Origin: Clusia tigrina
Taxonomy: Eukaryota; Arthropoda; Insecta; Diptera; Clusiidae
DNA length: 64,000 nucleotides
Direction: 5' to 3'
NCBI GenBank assembly: GCA_920105625.2
Contig: OV050032.1
Coordinates: 134,645,897 to 134,709,896, forward strand
Shown here: positions 43,232 through 55,472 of the stretch, piece after piece
Position numbering within the stretch: the first letter of the stretch is position 1
How the letters are laid out: every line of letters begins with the position of its first letter
Made by a program: the position numbers and the translations under genes
The notes under the pieces: generated by a model
Seen by the model: the letters and a program-made list of their open reading frames with translations, nothing else
Databases searched by the model: none
What the model was told of the DNA's origin: nothing

Positions 43232-43876
43232 ATGATTGGAATTATTACATCTGTATTCATCGTTATAACAATACTTATAGTACCAACATTATCAATGCTA
43301 ACTGATGCAACTCAACCATCAATAAACGCAAGACAAATAAACAACAACAACGGATACGCCATTATTAAAGAAAAACAGAAAATCCTGGTAAAAAACTACA
43401 TTAAAGTATTACACATAATAAATACAACAGAATACATGGAATGCATACAGACTTTAGGAAAAAATATTAAAAAAATAGATTCAAATGACCCAAACCTAAT
43501 TTTATTAGTGACAGAATACAACACCCTCGTACATAACATCAAGACGATCACACCTCGAATTACAAAAAGACAAAAGCGCGGACTTTTCAATATTGGAGGA
43601 AAAATTTACAAATACATAATTGGAACGATGGACGATGAAGACGCACAAGAAATTTACGAACATCTCGAAAATCTAGACACAAACACAAAAAACACAATAG
43701 AGGCAGTTAATAATCAGGTTATAATTAACAATAAACTGATCAAAACGATTGATGAAATAAAGAACCATATAACAGACCAGACAAAAATGATAGAACAATA
43801 TTTGAATAATATTAAAAATATGAACCGCGACCGCTTCTGCAGTGGTAAGCATATTGTAATGTACATACATACATAG
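43232..43876 (+). pseudogene. env: Truncated env of ZAM-like element fused into 3' LTR
   Basis: The signal segment MIGIITSVFIVITILIVP is followed by an ectodomain start, a furin-type site KRQKR near residue 113, then GLFNIGGKIYKYIIGTMDD, typical of the errantiviral fusion peptide and the region behind it. After about residue 195 the reading enters LTR sequence (from about 43817) and stops at 43876. The rest of the ectodomain and the membrane anchor are gone. A product would lack a membrane anchor. Confidence 0.85.
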
Positions 43877-44046
43877 AACTGAGAGCCAGCCAATCTCAAA
43901 ACTCCTTCTCCTACATTTTTGCAGCATCAGCAAATAGTTTTAAGATTAACAAATGCTATGTTAGAATTAGGTATAAAAGTAAGCTCATTCTCATTTATAG
44001 GTCAGTTCTTAAGAGAGAATTCAAAATAAAGTTTTAACACTTAACT
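43817..44046 (+). repeat. Truncated 3' LTR of ZAM-like element
   Basis: Corresponds to 37405-37638 of the 5' LTR. Its first 202 bases are missing. The junction with env lies in AATATGAA, which is present in the LTR at 37405-37412. TATA, initiator and poly(A) motifs are retained. Confidence 0.87.
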
Positions 44047-44072
44047 ATATACATATACAAAAAATAATAAAT

Positions 44073-44076
44073 TAAC
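44073..44076. other. LINE 3' UTR segment left of LTR element
   Basis: Marker inside 44051-44176, the LINE 3' UTR left of the inserted LTR element. Nothing else recognisable is present in this stretch. The actual ATAC target duplication lies at 44173-44176. Confidence 0.3.
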
Positions 44077-44172
44077 AGCACTAGCTCGAGGCCATCAGCT
44101 GGTTTCTTCTTAGCTTTCTATTTAAATATGAAAATTTTTCTTTCTTACGTATACAAAATTCAAAAGTGTATA

Positions 44173-44176
44173 ATAC
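44173..44176. other. Target site duplication ATAC (left) of tRNA-Leu LTR element
   Basis: ATAC here and at 50345-50348 flanks the two 625-bp LTRs. Confidence 0.75.
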
Positions 44177-44801
44177 TGTTACGAAATTGCCCTCTTGACA
44201 ATTTAATCTGTTACAAAATTGCCCTCCTGACAATTTCACTAACTCTCTGTACTAGGACTCGTACCACTGGATTGTGTAGTAATCAAACAATCGCTGGTTA
44301 AATTAAAATAATTAGCTTTATTTAATTATTGCTATTTACACATTTAATATTAGGCTTAAAGTTTACTTAGTTATTATTTGCACTTTATTTCACAAACTAT
44401 TAGTCACTTTATTTAATAAGTAATTTCATCACTTTATTTAATAATGAATTTTATCACTTTGCAAAATTACAAATACTGCTAATACTGCTGCTTCGATTAA
44501 AATGCCTGATGTACACACTTTTACGGTCTCTGATCTACTGTATTCGAGTTTGAACAGTCTTGTCGCTTTTATAGTTTTCGAATGGTTGAGGTAAAAACTT
44601 CTACGCTATTCTCGTAGTTTCTAGAAGCTTCTATCCTCTTCGACAGAAGTCGAGAATATTCTTTTTGATATTACCGACAGATGGTTCTTGAATAAACTTT
44701 TATTCGAATAGTTCGCATCTTGACTCACAGGGGGCACTCATTCTCCAGATGGGATCCTAAAAGTATGCAATCCCGAATCACTGATATGCAATCACGTTTT
44801 A
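44177..44801 (-). repeat. 3' LTR of tRNA-Leu element
   Basis: 625 bp from TGTTACGAAATTG to CACGTTTTA. The terminal C of the other copy has become T, so the canonical TG...CA end is lost on this side. Confidence 0.88.
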
Positions 44802-44812
44802 CTGCCCTCCGC

Positions 44813-45929
44813 TTAATCTTGTTCGTCCCAAACAAGGATAGTACTGCAACCTTTATAAGGAGATAACCTCTCTAAATGAACGACTTTCATTTTGCTCCTG
44901 GCATTTCTCGCCAACTGGATGCGGTATACTACATCGTTGAGCCGCTTTATCGCCTTATAAGGGCCTTCCCAGTGTGTTTGCAGTTTTGGCGATAATCCCT
45001 TTTTCCTTTGCGGATTATGAAGCATAACTAGCTGCCCTTCCTGAAATCCCTTGGAGTTTGCTCGTAGATCATATCTGGCTTTCATTTTATCACTCATCAG
45101 TTGTGTGCCCTTTTCTGATGGTTCCATGAATTTCATTCAGCTGTCTTCGTTTGTCAGCTACATAACTGCTACATGAAACTTCCGTAGATGAGTAGGCACC
45201 GAATTTCAGATCTGCAGGTAATCTTATGTCACAACCGAAAATAGTCTTAGCTGGTGTTGTAGATGTTGTATCGTGAGTTGCCGATCGGTATGCCATTAAG
45301 AAGAGGGGTATGTGTTGGTCCCAATCTTTCTGGTTTCTGTCCACGACTTTCCTTAGGTGTTCCTCAAGCGTACGATTAAATCTTTCAACCATTCCATCGG
45401 ATTGTGGGTGCAAAGGGGTTGTACGAGTTTTGCGTATGCCCATCAATTGACTCATTTCCCTGAATATTGTTGACTCGAAATTTCTGCCTTGATCCGAGTG
45501 CAACTCGAGGGGAGCTCCGAATCTGCAGACCCAATTATTGATAAATGCATCTACAACGGTCTTAGCTTCTTGATCGGGAATGGGGTATACTTCTGGCCAT
45601 TTACTAAAATAGTCGATTACGACGAGAACATATTTGTTGCCGGAATCACTAATTGGAAACGGACCTGCTATGTCCATTGCAATACGCTCAAATGGCGCTC
45701 CCACGTTGTATAAATGCATCTTCCCCTGACTGCGACGGCTCGGTCCCTTGGCAGCTGTACACTTTTCCCAAGCACTAATCCAGTCAACTACCGATTGCTG
45801 GCAACCAACCCAATAAAATCGTGTTTTAATTTTCTCGACTGTTTTTGTTATTCCCAAATGTCCTCCGCTGGGCCCACTATGGTATTCCTTGAGAAATTCG
45901 CTTATTCTTGCCTTGGGTACCACAATCAA
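44813..45929 (-). pseudogene. pol: Integrase of tRNA-Leu LTR element
   Basis: 45090-45929 has the HHCC-like start (EYHSGPSGGHLGITKT ... WEKCTAAKG), then catalytic residues in AMDIAGPFP, LHSDQGRNFES and SDGMVERFNRTLEE. 44813-45136 continues in another frame with the C-terminal LVMLHNPQRKKGLSPKL ... WEGPYK (GPY/F) region. Frames change near 45110. Confidence 0.88.
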
Positions 45930-46001
45930 GTTCTTCGTGGTTTTTTCATCTTCGCTCTCCCACAGGCGGAATAGGCATCCATCTTGCAGCTTTAAGATAT
46001 T

Positions 46002-47579
46002 TCATTGAGCCCAATATGCTTTAGTTATGGGACTTTCAGTCGAGATTTCGTTCCAATCAGGCCGTTTTCCTTCATTCTTACTTGATACGATTTTTGCCAC
46101 ATCTGGGTCGTTTGTGTGTTCTTCTTTTATCTTCTCCGCTGTCCATTCATCGTCTGGTAAAACAGCCATTAAGCGCACATCGACTACTCCTTCTTTCCCT
46201 TCAGCTTTAGAACAGTGCTTACATTCCATACTGCAAGGACGTCGTGATAGTGCATCAGCATTCCCGTGGCTTCCGCCTCTGCGATGTTCTATTGTGAAAT
46301 CGTAGCTTTGGAGTCTCTCAATCCATCTCGCAACCTGACCTTCGGGATTTTTGAACTGTAATAGCCAGCGCAGAGCAGCGTGATCCGTTCTCAACAAGAA
46401 CTTTTGTTCATACAAGTACTTGTTAAAGTGCTTCACGCACTGCATAACCGCCAAAAGTTCTCTCCGTGTTACACAGTAATTTCGCTCTGGCTTTGATAAG
46501 ATCTTGCTGAAGTAGGCTATTACTCTTTCATGTCCGTCAATAACTTGCGACAGGACACCTCCAATCCCGAATCCACTTGCATCTGTATCCAAAATAAATT
46601 TTTCGCCAGGTATTGGATACGCAAGGATCGGAGCTGTACACAATAGCTCTTTCAATCTGTTGAATGCCTTCTCCTGTTCGCTTTTCCACTCAAAAGGACA
46701 TATTTTCCTCGTTAATGTATGCAGACTACCAGCCACGTCTGCAAAGCCTGGAACAAAGTGTCTGTAATAGGTGCAAGGACCCAAGAAGCTGCGTAGCTCA
46801 TGCAAACTACTTGGTCTTGGCCACTCCCTTACTGAGTCTATCTTATCTGGATCTGTGTGTACTCCTTCAGGTGTGACTTTATGTCCAAGGTACTTGACTT
46901 CTTTCTTAAAGAACGAGCATTTCTTTGCGCTCAGCTTCAACCCTGAAGTTCCTAATCGCATCAATACTTCTTCCAAATTCTTCAAGTGGTCCTCGAAGTC
47001 CTTTCCCATAACGATGATGTCATCTAGGTACACCAGACACGTGTTCCAGTGGAGACCCTTTAGCACATGTTCCATTAGTCGTTCAAATGTAGCTTTAGCA
47101 TTACACAGTCAGAATGGCATCACCAAAAATTTCCATAGTCCATCACCGGCGCTGAATGCTGTCTTTTCCTTGTCTTGTTCATCTACTGCCACTTGCCAAT
47201 ATCCGCTTTGTAAATCCAGCGTTGAGAACCAATTTGAATCAGAAAGTGTGTCCAACGTATCGTCGATGCGAGGTAATGGATAACTATCTTTCTTCGTTAC
47301 CTTATTTAGTTTACGATAATGTACACAGAAACGTGTGGAGCCATCCTTCTTCTTGACTAACACCACTGGAGAACTCCAGGGGCTCGCTGATGGCTCTATG
47401 ACGTTGTTCTGATGCATTTCCTTCAGCAATACATTCACCTCTTCTCTCTTTGCCAGAGGTACTCTTCTTGACGCTTGACGAATGGGTTTGGCATCACCAG
47501 TGTTGATTGTGTGTTTCACCATCTTTGTTCTGCCTTCGTTTTTACCCTTTTCAGCAAATACTGACCAATGTCTTGCCAA
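46002..47579 (-). pseudogene. pol: RT and RNase H of tRNA-Leu LTR element
   Basis: 47109-47579 carries VNVLLKEMHQNNVIEPSASP, FCVHYRKLNKVTKKDSYPLP and STLDLQSGYWQ. A TGA replaces the Gly codon in MPFG (about 47106). 46002-47075 continues in frame with YLDDIIVMG, LGPCTYYRHFVPGF, LDTDASGFGIGGVLSQ, RRELLAVMQCVKHF and RTDHAALRWLL. Another TGA ends it at 46002, in frame with integrase. Confidence 0.9.
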
Positions 47580-47654
47580 AAGTTTTCTGGCAGTCCTCCT
47601 CTGCTCTGTGGATAAATCTTTGCTCCATTCTTGTGTGAGATCGTCGTGTACCTT

Positions 47655-48356
47655 TTAATCAGCTGGTATCTTCATTTTTGTGTCTCGCGGCTGGCTCTCA
47701 CAGTTTACAATTGCCGAAATTGCCCGGCAATTTCCAATTATCTGTCCTTTCTCTATGGTTTTAGCTGAATTTGCAAGATTGACCACTTTTACTGGCACTA
47801 TTCTGTTCTGCTGTTCTTCTACGAGGGTTTTTTCAATTATGATGTCATCCAGTGCGAATTTTTCATCAGTCTCCACAACCCACAACTTGTTCTTCTCCAC
47901 ATCTCCGTCCATTTTGGCCCATATGCCTGCCTCTGACTTTGCTGGGATTTTTGTCCGCCGCGATACAATGGCTTGTCGGATACCTCCATACTTATCCTCA
48001 CCAACGGATAACGGTATTTCGGTGTTCGCATACTTCAACATTCGGCATTTCAAACCTAGGGTGAATCCATTCCGAATCATAAAATCCACACCTAAGATTA
48101 ATTCGTCCACAATATCCGCTACTATAAACTCGTGCGTCACTGTTGTGGTGCCGATAGTTATTTTCCGTGTAACTTTTCCCAGTACCGGTGCATCATCTCC
48201 AGTTGCCGTACGCAATCTTATTCCCTGAAGCGGCTCGATTCCGCGAACGAGGTCCCTTCTAATTATGGAATGTGATGCACCCGTGTCCAATGTTACCACG
48301 ATTTTTCTTCCATTTACTACACTGTCGACAGTTAGGCTGTTGATTTTCCGTGCCAT
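47655..48356 (-). pseudogene. Protease region of tRNA-Leu LTR element
   Basis: VVTLDTGASHSIIRRDLV is the aspartic protease active site, and ELILGVDFMIRNGF is the conserved second motif. A TAA at 47655 separates it from RT. The long plus-strand ORF at 47680-48228 is a shadow. Confidence 0.87.
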
Positions 48357-48378
48357 CTGAGAAACGAAGATTCTGGGG

Positions 48379-49461
48379 CTACATGTTGTGGGAGTCAGAC
48401 TGACTCCATCTAGTTTGTCGACGGCTTTTCAACATTTTCTGATTCCCTACTGGTGAGCGTGATCTAGAACGTTTCCGTCTCGATTGGCAATTACGGGCCA
48501 TGTGTCCGACCTCTCCGCAGGTGAAGCATTTGCCCGTGAAACTTTGGCCGCTTTCGACTTGTACCTGACGGGCTCTGTATACTGGCTGGCACACCAAGGC
48601 TGCTGTCTCTAAAGTTAAAGCGCTAGCTACTGTCTCCATATATGTAGCTTTCGGATTAGTTATTGCAGAACGCTTTATCTCTGCATCGCGAATGCCATAT
48701 ACGAAGGTGTCCATCATGCACCTCTCAGTGATCTCTCCTGGGTAGGCAAGATGAGCTAACCGTTCCACTTCCGCCGCAAATTGTTGTAGAGACTCACCAC
48801 TCTTCTGTACCCGTGTTCGTAGCTCTAGTTGGTACATCTGCTTCCGGTGTTCACTACCATACTTGCGCTGAACGGCATTCATCAAGCTTTCATAGCAGTC
48901 TCGCTCACTTTCTGAGATAGTTTGCAGCACATCAGCGGCAGCACCTTTCAACGAAACTGTTAATGCAGCCACTTTTTCGCGAGCACTTCAACCATTTGTG
49001 CTAGCGGTAGTCTCAAACTGCATTCTGAAGACGCTAAATGTTGTGGTTCCATCATAGCTAGGAGGCTTCAGTTTTATTGAGGATAAAGCTGGCACAGGCA
49101 ATGCACCTTCCTGTAGTAGGTGAATTCTTTGCTCTAATTCGTTCTGCTTCTGCTCGTGCGCAATGAATTTTTGTTCTACAGATTTTTCGAACGATTCCTG
49201 CCGTATCTCAATTTCACCAACCTTCCTGTCTACCATATCGGACATTTCTTTCATTTGCTGTGAGTTCTGTTCCGCTAGTTGAGCAAGTCTAGTTTCACTC
49301 TGCTGTAACTGTTCTTTGACAGCTTGAGCATTTTGTTGTAATTGTTGCTGCATCTTTTCATCTCGCTGCTGCATCTTTTCATCTCGCTGCTGCATCCTCT
49401 CTTCGGCTGCTTGAGAATTTTGTTGTAACTGCATCTGTATTAGCCCGATAAGTGCACTCAT
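48379..49461 (-). pseudogene. gag: Gag of tRNA-Leu LTR element
   Basis: The N-terminus (49461-48988) is a Gln-rich coiled coil with repeated QRDEKMQ heptads (about residues 22-38). A TGA near 48985 interrupts the capsid-like region, in place of a probable Trp. 48379-48972 continues with EIKRSAITNP and a zinc knuckle CFTCGEVGHMARNC followed by a basic RRKRSRSRS tail. Unlike the two errantiviral Gags in this window it has a CCHC finger. Confidence 0.88.
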
Positions 49462-49701
49462 GTCAAAGTTACCCGTGTTAGTTTCTTGCGGTGTTTCTTC
49501 GTATCGAGATGTCGTTGGCTCTTCACATTGGAATTCATGCTAATCGACGTCTATACCCTGCTCCTCTAAAGCGCTTCTTAATCGCACCTGTAGCTCCGCT
49601 TTAAGCCCTTGTGTTTGCAAATTTAAACGCTCAAGCTCCTTCTTGAGCTGCTCCAATCTCAGTTTTTCAAATTTAACCATTGTTTATTACAGATACACAA
49701 T

Positions 49702-49719
49702 CCCACTTCTGACACCAAT
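49702..49719 (-). promoter_or_regulatory. Primer binding site, tRNA-Leu type
   Basis: The plus strand CCCACTTCTGACACCA (49702-49717) equals the 3' end of a fly tRNA-Leu plus CCA. Its complement primes minus-strand synthesis next to the LTR. Confidence 0.8.
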
Positions 49720-50344
49720 TGTTACGAAATTGCCCTCATGACAATTTAATCTGTTTCAAAATTGCCCTCCTGCCAATTTTTCTAACTCTCTGTACTCGGA
49801 CTCGTACCACTGGATTGTGTAGTAATCAAACAATCGCTGGTTAAATTAAAATAATTAGCTTTATTTAATTATTGCTATTTACACATTTAATATTAGGCTT
49901 AAAGTTTACTTAGTTATTATTTGCACTTTATTTCACAAACTATTAGTCACTTTATTTAATAAGTAATTTCATCACTTTATTTAATAATGAATCGCATCAC
50001 TTTGCAAAATTACAAATACTGCTAATACTGCTGTTTCGATTAAAATGCCTGATGTACACACTTTTACGGTCTCTGATCTACTGTATTCGAGTTTGAACAG
50101 TCTTGTCGCTTTTATAGTTTTCGAATGGTTGAGGTAGAAACTTCTACGCTATTCGCGTAGTTTCTAGAAGCTTCTATCCTCTTCGGCAGAAGTCGAGAAT
50201 ATTCTTTTTGATATTACCGACAGATGGTTCTTGAATAAACTTTTATTCGAATAGTTCGCATCTTGACTCACAGGGGGCACTCATTCTCCAGATGGGATCC
50301 TAAAAGTATGCAATCCCGTTTCACTGATATGCACTCACGTTTCA
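49720..50344 (-). repeat. 5' LTR of tRNA-Leu element
   Basis: 625 bp, TG...CA on the minus strand, followed by ATAC. It contains GAATAGTTCGCATCTTGACTC and other blocks in common with 44177-44801. Confidence 0.88.
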
Positions 50345-50378
50345 ATACATTAAATTAAATGAGATATGTGACATAATG

Positions 50379-53300
50379 CTATAAATTTAGATATATTGTT
50401 TTATTTAACGATGTTGTGTTTGCGAGAAGATCCGATGGAACTGAAGTGCCAAAAACCATCCGCCTTGTATTTTTGAAACGGGGACATTTATCTAAGATAT
50501 GTTTAACTGACGTGCTGGAAGCGTTGCAAAAACAGCAGGATGCATCTCCAGAATTTAACAGGTAACCATGTGTGATCTGGGTATGACCCAAACGAAGCCT
50601 TGTGAAAATTAAAATATCTTTATGTTTAGTTTGAAAAGGAAATATCGGCTTCATTTTGGTGGGATTAATAGAAGAATAATGCTGAAAGTAATCATTCCAC
50701 TTCAATAATGACTCATTATGTAAGTACTGCTTTATTAGAAGTTTTAAGTCAGCTTTTTCAAGAGCGTCAAAACAGAGTGCAGGTTCCATATGGACACCCT
50801 TTGCAGTATAATAAACGAATTCATTGCCTCGAATACCGCAGTGGCCAGATATCCACATAAACTTAATTTTACTTTCTTGTTTAATGAGCAAATCTCGAAC
50901 GTAAGTTACCAGCAAGCTGTTATTACTAATGTTTCGTAGGGCATCGATGGCAGATTGACTATCAGTACAGATGCAGAATTTACCTTTAGCTTGGGAGGCT
51001 ATTACAGTGGCTTGGTAGATAGTAAACATTTCGCAGGTGAAGATGGAGCAGTGGTTGTGCATGAGTTTTTTTTTTAAAACCATCTGGTCTTCCGATATAA
51101 CCGCGAAAGACGCTGAAAAGCAGTTTTTTGAGCCTTCGGTAAAGATGAATTTAATCGATTTTAAGCTTAGCTGTCGTTTATTCTCCAAAAAGATTTGTTG
51201 ATAAATAAGTGCACTAGTGTTTTGCTTCTGACCACTTTGAAAGCAGTCAACAAATAACGAGTTCGATAAAAACCAAGGCAGGCATTTAGGATAAACTTGC
51301 CGAGTAGGTTTAACTCGAAGATTCATTTTCCTGGCCAGGAGAAGAACACGATGTAACGCCGAGAGTCTCTTTGGCACTAGCTTCCGGTTTGCAGCGTTAA
51401 GGGTGTTATTATAAATGTTATGGTTGTTGCAGTGTAATACTTTATGTATGAGGCCAGCAGCCATGTAGTCTACCCGTTCAATGAGGCTAGGAAGTCCAGA
51501 TTCTGCTAAAATGTTGCATATAGGTGTTGTAGGGAATGCACGTAGGCTTTTCCGCAGAGCAGCATGGTACGGAACACAGAGGAGATTTAAATTGCTTTTG
51601 GCACAGCTTCCGTAAATAGGCAGCGCGTAGTCAATAACAGATCAAATGAGTGATTTTACAATATAACAAAGGGTGGATGAAAAGTATTTTACAATATTAA
51701 GGCGCTTTGTTAACTTATTTCTAATGTAGTTACAATGAAATTTATAATTGTATTTGCTATCAAAGAACACACCTAATATTTTCATTTCGTTAACATTATT
51801 TATATATATATATATTATTATAGTACAGTTGTATACTCGAACAGCACCTCTTCCGACAAATATGCAGGATACTGCATTTCTCATATGAAATAATCGCTCC
51901 CGATTCAAGCGACCATACAGAAATGTCTTGAAGGATTCTATTCAAAATTGTTCTGACCGATACCAAGTTATCAAGCTTAGTAAATATTAGAACGTCATCG
52001 GCATAAATACTGTGGTTAATATTGTACTTATTTATAATTTTGCTAATTTCGTCAAAAGCTATAATAAATAAAACCACAGAAAGAGGCGAACCTTGAGGGA
52101 TTCCATTTTCAAAATTATGTTTGTCGGAAAAGGAACTGTTTATTCTGACCATAAGTCTTCGGTTTGTTAAGAAACTTGTAATAAAGTTGTATATCTTAAG
52201 GCCTACCCCCCATTTTCTTAATTGTCTGAGGACAATATGTGCTCCAATACGATCAAAAGCTTTTTCGAAATCAAGGAAAAGTGCTGTAACATGCTTCTTA
52301 ATAGATATAGCACTTGAAGAGAAATGGTCAAAAGATAAAAGTGCATCAACCGTGCTATGTCCTTTTTTAAAGGCAACCTGATTAAAATTTAGAAGCTTAT
52401 GTTTGGAAGCAAACCACATCAGTCGATTTGCAACTATTTTTTCCAGGATCTTGCTGATACATGGTAGAAGGGATATGGGTCGAAAGTTGGAAGGGTCATC
52501 TATTGGTTTATTAGGCTTAGGTATGGGAGATACACAAGCACATTTCCAACTATGAGGAATGACGCCAGAAGAAAAAATGCAGTTGTACAAGTTTAATGCT
52601 CTAGTCTTAATAGAATCAGATACATTTTTTATCATAACATAATTAATCCTGTCATGCCCAGGAGAGGTGGCCTTGACTTTATTAGCAATATTGTCGAACT
52701 CTTGCATATTGATGGTACTGTCAATTTCCCTTGCAGAACGCAGGGGGGTTTCCGGGGGACAATATCTTTCATTTAAAATTCTAGATTTATGAACAGCAAA
52801 GGCATGGGAAAAGTTTTTATCTTCTGAATAGTCAGCAGTTTTTATCTTCTGAAATGAAACTGCAATTTCTTTTGTAGAGAAAATGAGTTTATTATTTATC
52901 ACAAGCTGTGGTATAGTAAAATGACTATAAGAACCCGATAGTTTTTTAACATTCTTCCATATATCTTTAGGAGAAGATGACGGATTGATGGAACTGGTAA
53001 CACTCATAAAGCTTCGTTTTTTAGCTTTTTTTGCATAAACTTTAAATTCGCCATTTGCTGCTTTATATAGAATGAGGTTTTGGCTGGAGCGAAAGCGTTT
53101 AAAAGTATACCATGCATCTTGTTTTTTTGTACGTAGCTCAGCAAGCTCCTTATTCCACCAGGGAACACATTTTTGTGTAACGTATGGTTTCGTTTGGGGA
53201 ACAGATGACATAGCTGCATTAAGAATTATCTTTTTAATCGATGCGGCCTCTTTATTTATGTTGTGACTGGTGGGGTGAAGTAGGTTTTGTTCGTCACACA

Positions 53301-54014
53301 ACAATCTATATTTCTCCCAATCAGCTTTATCGCTTTTAAAACGAGGCATGTGAATCTTTTTATTGCTTTTGTCATAGTTCAGATCAAACACTATAGGGTA
53401 GTGGTCACTACCACAGAGATTTTCTAAAATTTTCCATGAAAGGAGAGGGTAAATGTTGGTTGACGATACCGTGATATCTACATGATTGAAAGAGTCATGT
53501 GTGGAAAAATGCGTCAGAGATTTATCATTTAAGACAATTAAGTCTTGCGAACAGATAAATTTCTCAATTGATTTGCCCCTTTTATTTTGTACAGAAGAAC
53601 CCCAAAGAGGACTCCAACCATTAACATCTCCACAAAAGATTTGCGGCTGAGGCAATGAAATTAAAATTGATTTAAACTCACTCAGATCAAAGTCTTTGCT
53701 AGGTGGAAGATAAGCAGATATTATTGTAAAGGTTATATTAGTTTTAATTTCAAATGCAATAATGTTTAAACTAGTTTGAATATGGATTCTTTTATGATAA
53801 ACACCTTTTTAATGAGCACACCTGTCCGGTGTTTATTCAAATTATTTGTATTGTGGAAAGCTACATAAGGAGAAGGAGGGGAGGGATTATTGGGGTAGCC
53901 AAGGTGTGTTTCTTGTAAAGCTATTATATCGGGTTTAAATTCTGATATAAGCAAAAGAAGCTCATGATAATTATTGAAAAAGCCAATTATATTCCATAGC
54001 AAAAATGTGAACAT
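50379..54014 (-). pseudogene. I-like LINE ORF2: endonuclease, RT, RNase H (broken)
   Basis: A start at 54014 reads MFTFLLWNIIGFFNN and ALQETHLGY (endonuclease). 51796-53655 (619 codons) holds FCGDVNGWSPLWGS, NHVDITV, GSDHYPIVF, then RT with FRPISLLPCISKILEKI, ALFLDFEKAFDRI, GIPQGSPLS and YADDVLIF. A TA-microsatellite near 51800-51820 shifts the frame. 51642-51908 continues to a stop. 50379-51464 holds RNase H (IFTEGSK, where Glu replaces the usual Asp; CTDSQSAIDAL; WISGHCGIRGNE) and the Cys/His end CCFCNASSTSVKHILDKCP. Confidence 0.88.
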
Positions 54015-54080
54015 CAATAAATGGTACAATTTCAAACGTAAATAAGAAACTTAAATTACTGAAATTGGTTATTGTGAGCA

Positions 54081-55472
54081 TCATTCATCAGACGAGTCTG
54101 ACATATGAGATAATTGAGAAAAAGAAAGAACTCTCTTCATAGATGGAAGAGGGGAAAAATTACTATTCGAAAAATTAGCGTTTGTAATGGTTTTGGTATT
54201 TTTGAGAGAATTATTTGAGTTGTTATAATATACTGCGGATAGTGTAATGTCATTTATTGTGCTGTTTGATTTCTCAAAAGAAATATTCTCTTCACTAGAT
54301 TGTTGGTAAGCTAAGCTGTTTATTGGAAAAAGAGATGTTTGGTTGTTGGAGACTTTTGGGTTTGAAGAGTAGTTTTGCTTGGTATTCAATGAATTTGTGT
54401 TGTTAATGTCTTTGTTCATTAATGTGTTTGGGATATAGGTAGTTTGCTTAAAAGTAGCATGTGGTGATACAGTTAAAGAAAGAGAAGTGCTTGGAGAGTT
54501 ATTTTGTTTGGTGTTCAATGATTTGATGTTGTTATCTTTATTTATTGTTGTTTTTTGAATAGAAGTACTTTGTGTAGTTACTGTAGTAGCAGCATGGGAA
54601 GTGTTTGATAATGTAAGAGCAGCGGCGTAAGATGTTGAAGTAGTAAGGGGGGTAGTGTAATTTGTGTACGCTAAATATTTCTAGCTTCCATCATAGAGCA
54701 TTTATTTTTGGTTTTAATAGCTAAAATATCTTTAGCTTGTTAAAATTTTTTGCATTCGTTGGATGATGAAGGATATTGTTCAGAACAATTAGTACACATA
54801 ATGCGACTACAATCGTCTGGTTGATGTGGGGGCAGTGCACATCCAACACATATTTGTTGATTTTTGCACCATTTTGAAGTGTGACCAAGTAGTTAGCACA
54901 TTTTGCATCGCATGGGATTAGGGACCTGACCTTCACGGAGTGCCATGATACATCTATTTTGTTAGGCAGTTTGTAGGAGTCAAAAGACAAGAGAAGAACA
55001 CCACTTGGGCTGGGCTTACCATTGATAATTTTATTAAATTTATAAACAGAGGTAACACCTTGATTGCTGAGTTCACTTACTATTTCCTCGTCTGAAACTT
55101 TATTAAGATAAGGGGCGTAGATTGTTCCCTTGGTTGTGTTAAGTGAAGAATGAAAAGAAAACTTAACATGGCACACACCATGCAATTGGGTGGTTGTAAG
55201 AAATTTTTGTGCTATTTTTTTGTCTTTAACTAGCAGTAAAAGATTACCATCTCTGAGTTCAGAGATTGATACTACCTCTTTACTTGCAAGCTGAATTGCT
55301 TTGTAAACCGCAAAACATGAAAAATCCGATATTTTTTTATTTTCGTCACTGCACGCTAGAACCAGAAATATTTAGAGACGAACCATTTATAAGTTTCTTT
55401 TTTTTTGCGTGGGGTATCGTTTGCAAGTAGTGCAAAACGATTCTCCCTATTGTCCGTGGCCCCTGGGGGCAT
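54081..55472 (-). pseudogene. I-like LINE ORF1 (Gag-like), broken
   Basis: A start at 55472 reads MPPGATDNRENRFALLANDT. After a break near a run of nine T's, the segment LLLLVKDKKIAQKF and 54721-55185 (GVLLLSFDSYKLP, then Cys/His-containing remnants near CDAKCANYLV and DVHCPH) correspond to an RNA-binding ORF1 core. 54081-54518 is the Ser/Asn-rich C-terminus ending SFSQLSHMSDSSDE. Related to 23600-25856. Confidence 0.75.

Larger units (their letters stand above)
37203..44046 (+). mobile_element. 17.6/ZAM-like errantivirus with truncated 3' LTR
   Basis: A 436-bp 5' LTR starting AGT and ending AACT, a tRNA-Ser-type PBS, a leader with two tandem arrays, gag, pol and a partial env. The element ends in a 3' LTR that lacks its first 200 bases. 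ATAT at 37199-37202 and 44047-44050 fits the ATAT duplication of the 17.6/297/ZAM branch. Gag and pol carry stops and frame changes; the element cannot complete reverse transcription normally because its 3' LTR lacks most of U3. Confidence 0.88.
44177..50344 (-). mobile_element. Ty3/Gypsy LTR retrotransposon with tRNA-Leu PBS, 6.2 kb
   Basis: Two LTRs of exactly 625 bp, an ATAC duplication, a tRNA-Leu-type PBS, and gag, protease, RT, RNase H and integrase in Ty3/Gypsy order on the minus strand. No env. The LTRs differ at many positions, so it is older than the gypsy-like element. At least four in-frame stops were found in gag and pol. Confidence 0.92.

Noticed and set aside
47680..48228. 182-codon plus-strand ORF
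   Set aside because: Exact antisense of the protease region of the tRNA-Leu LTR element, which has clear motifs on the other strand.
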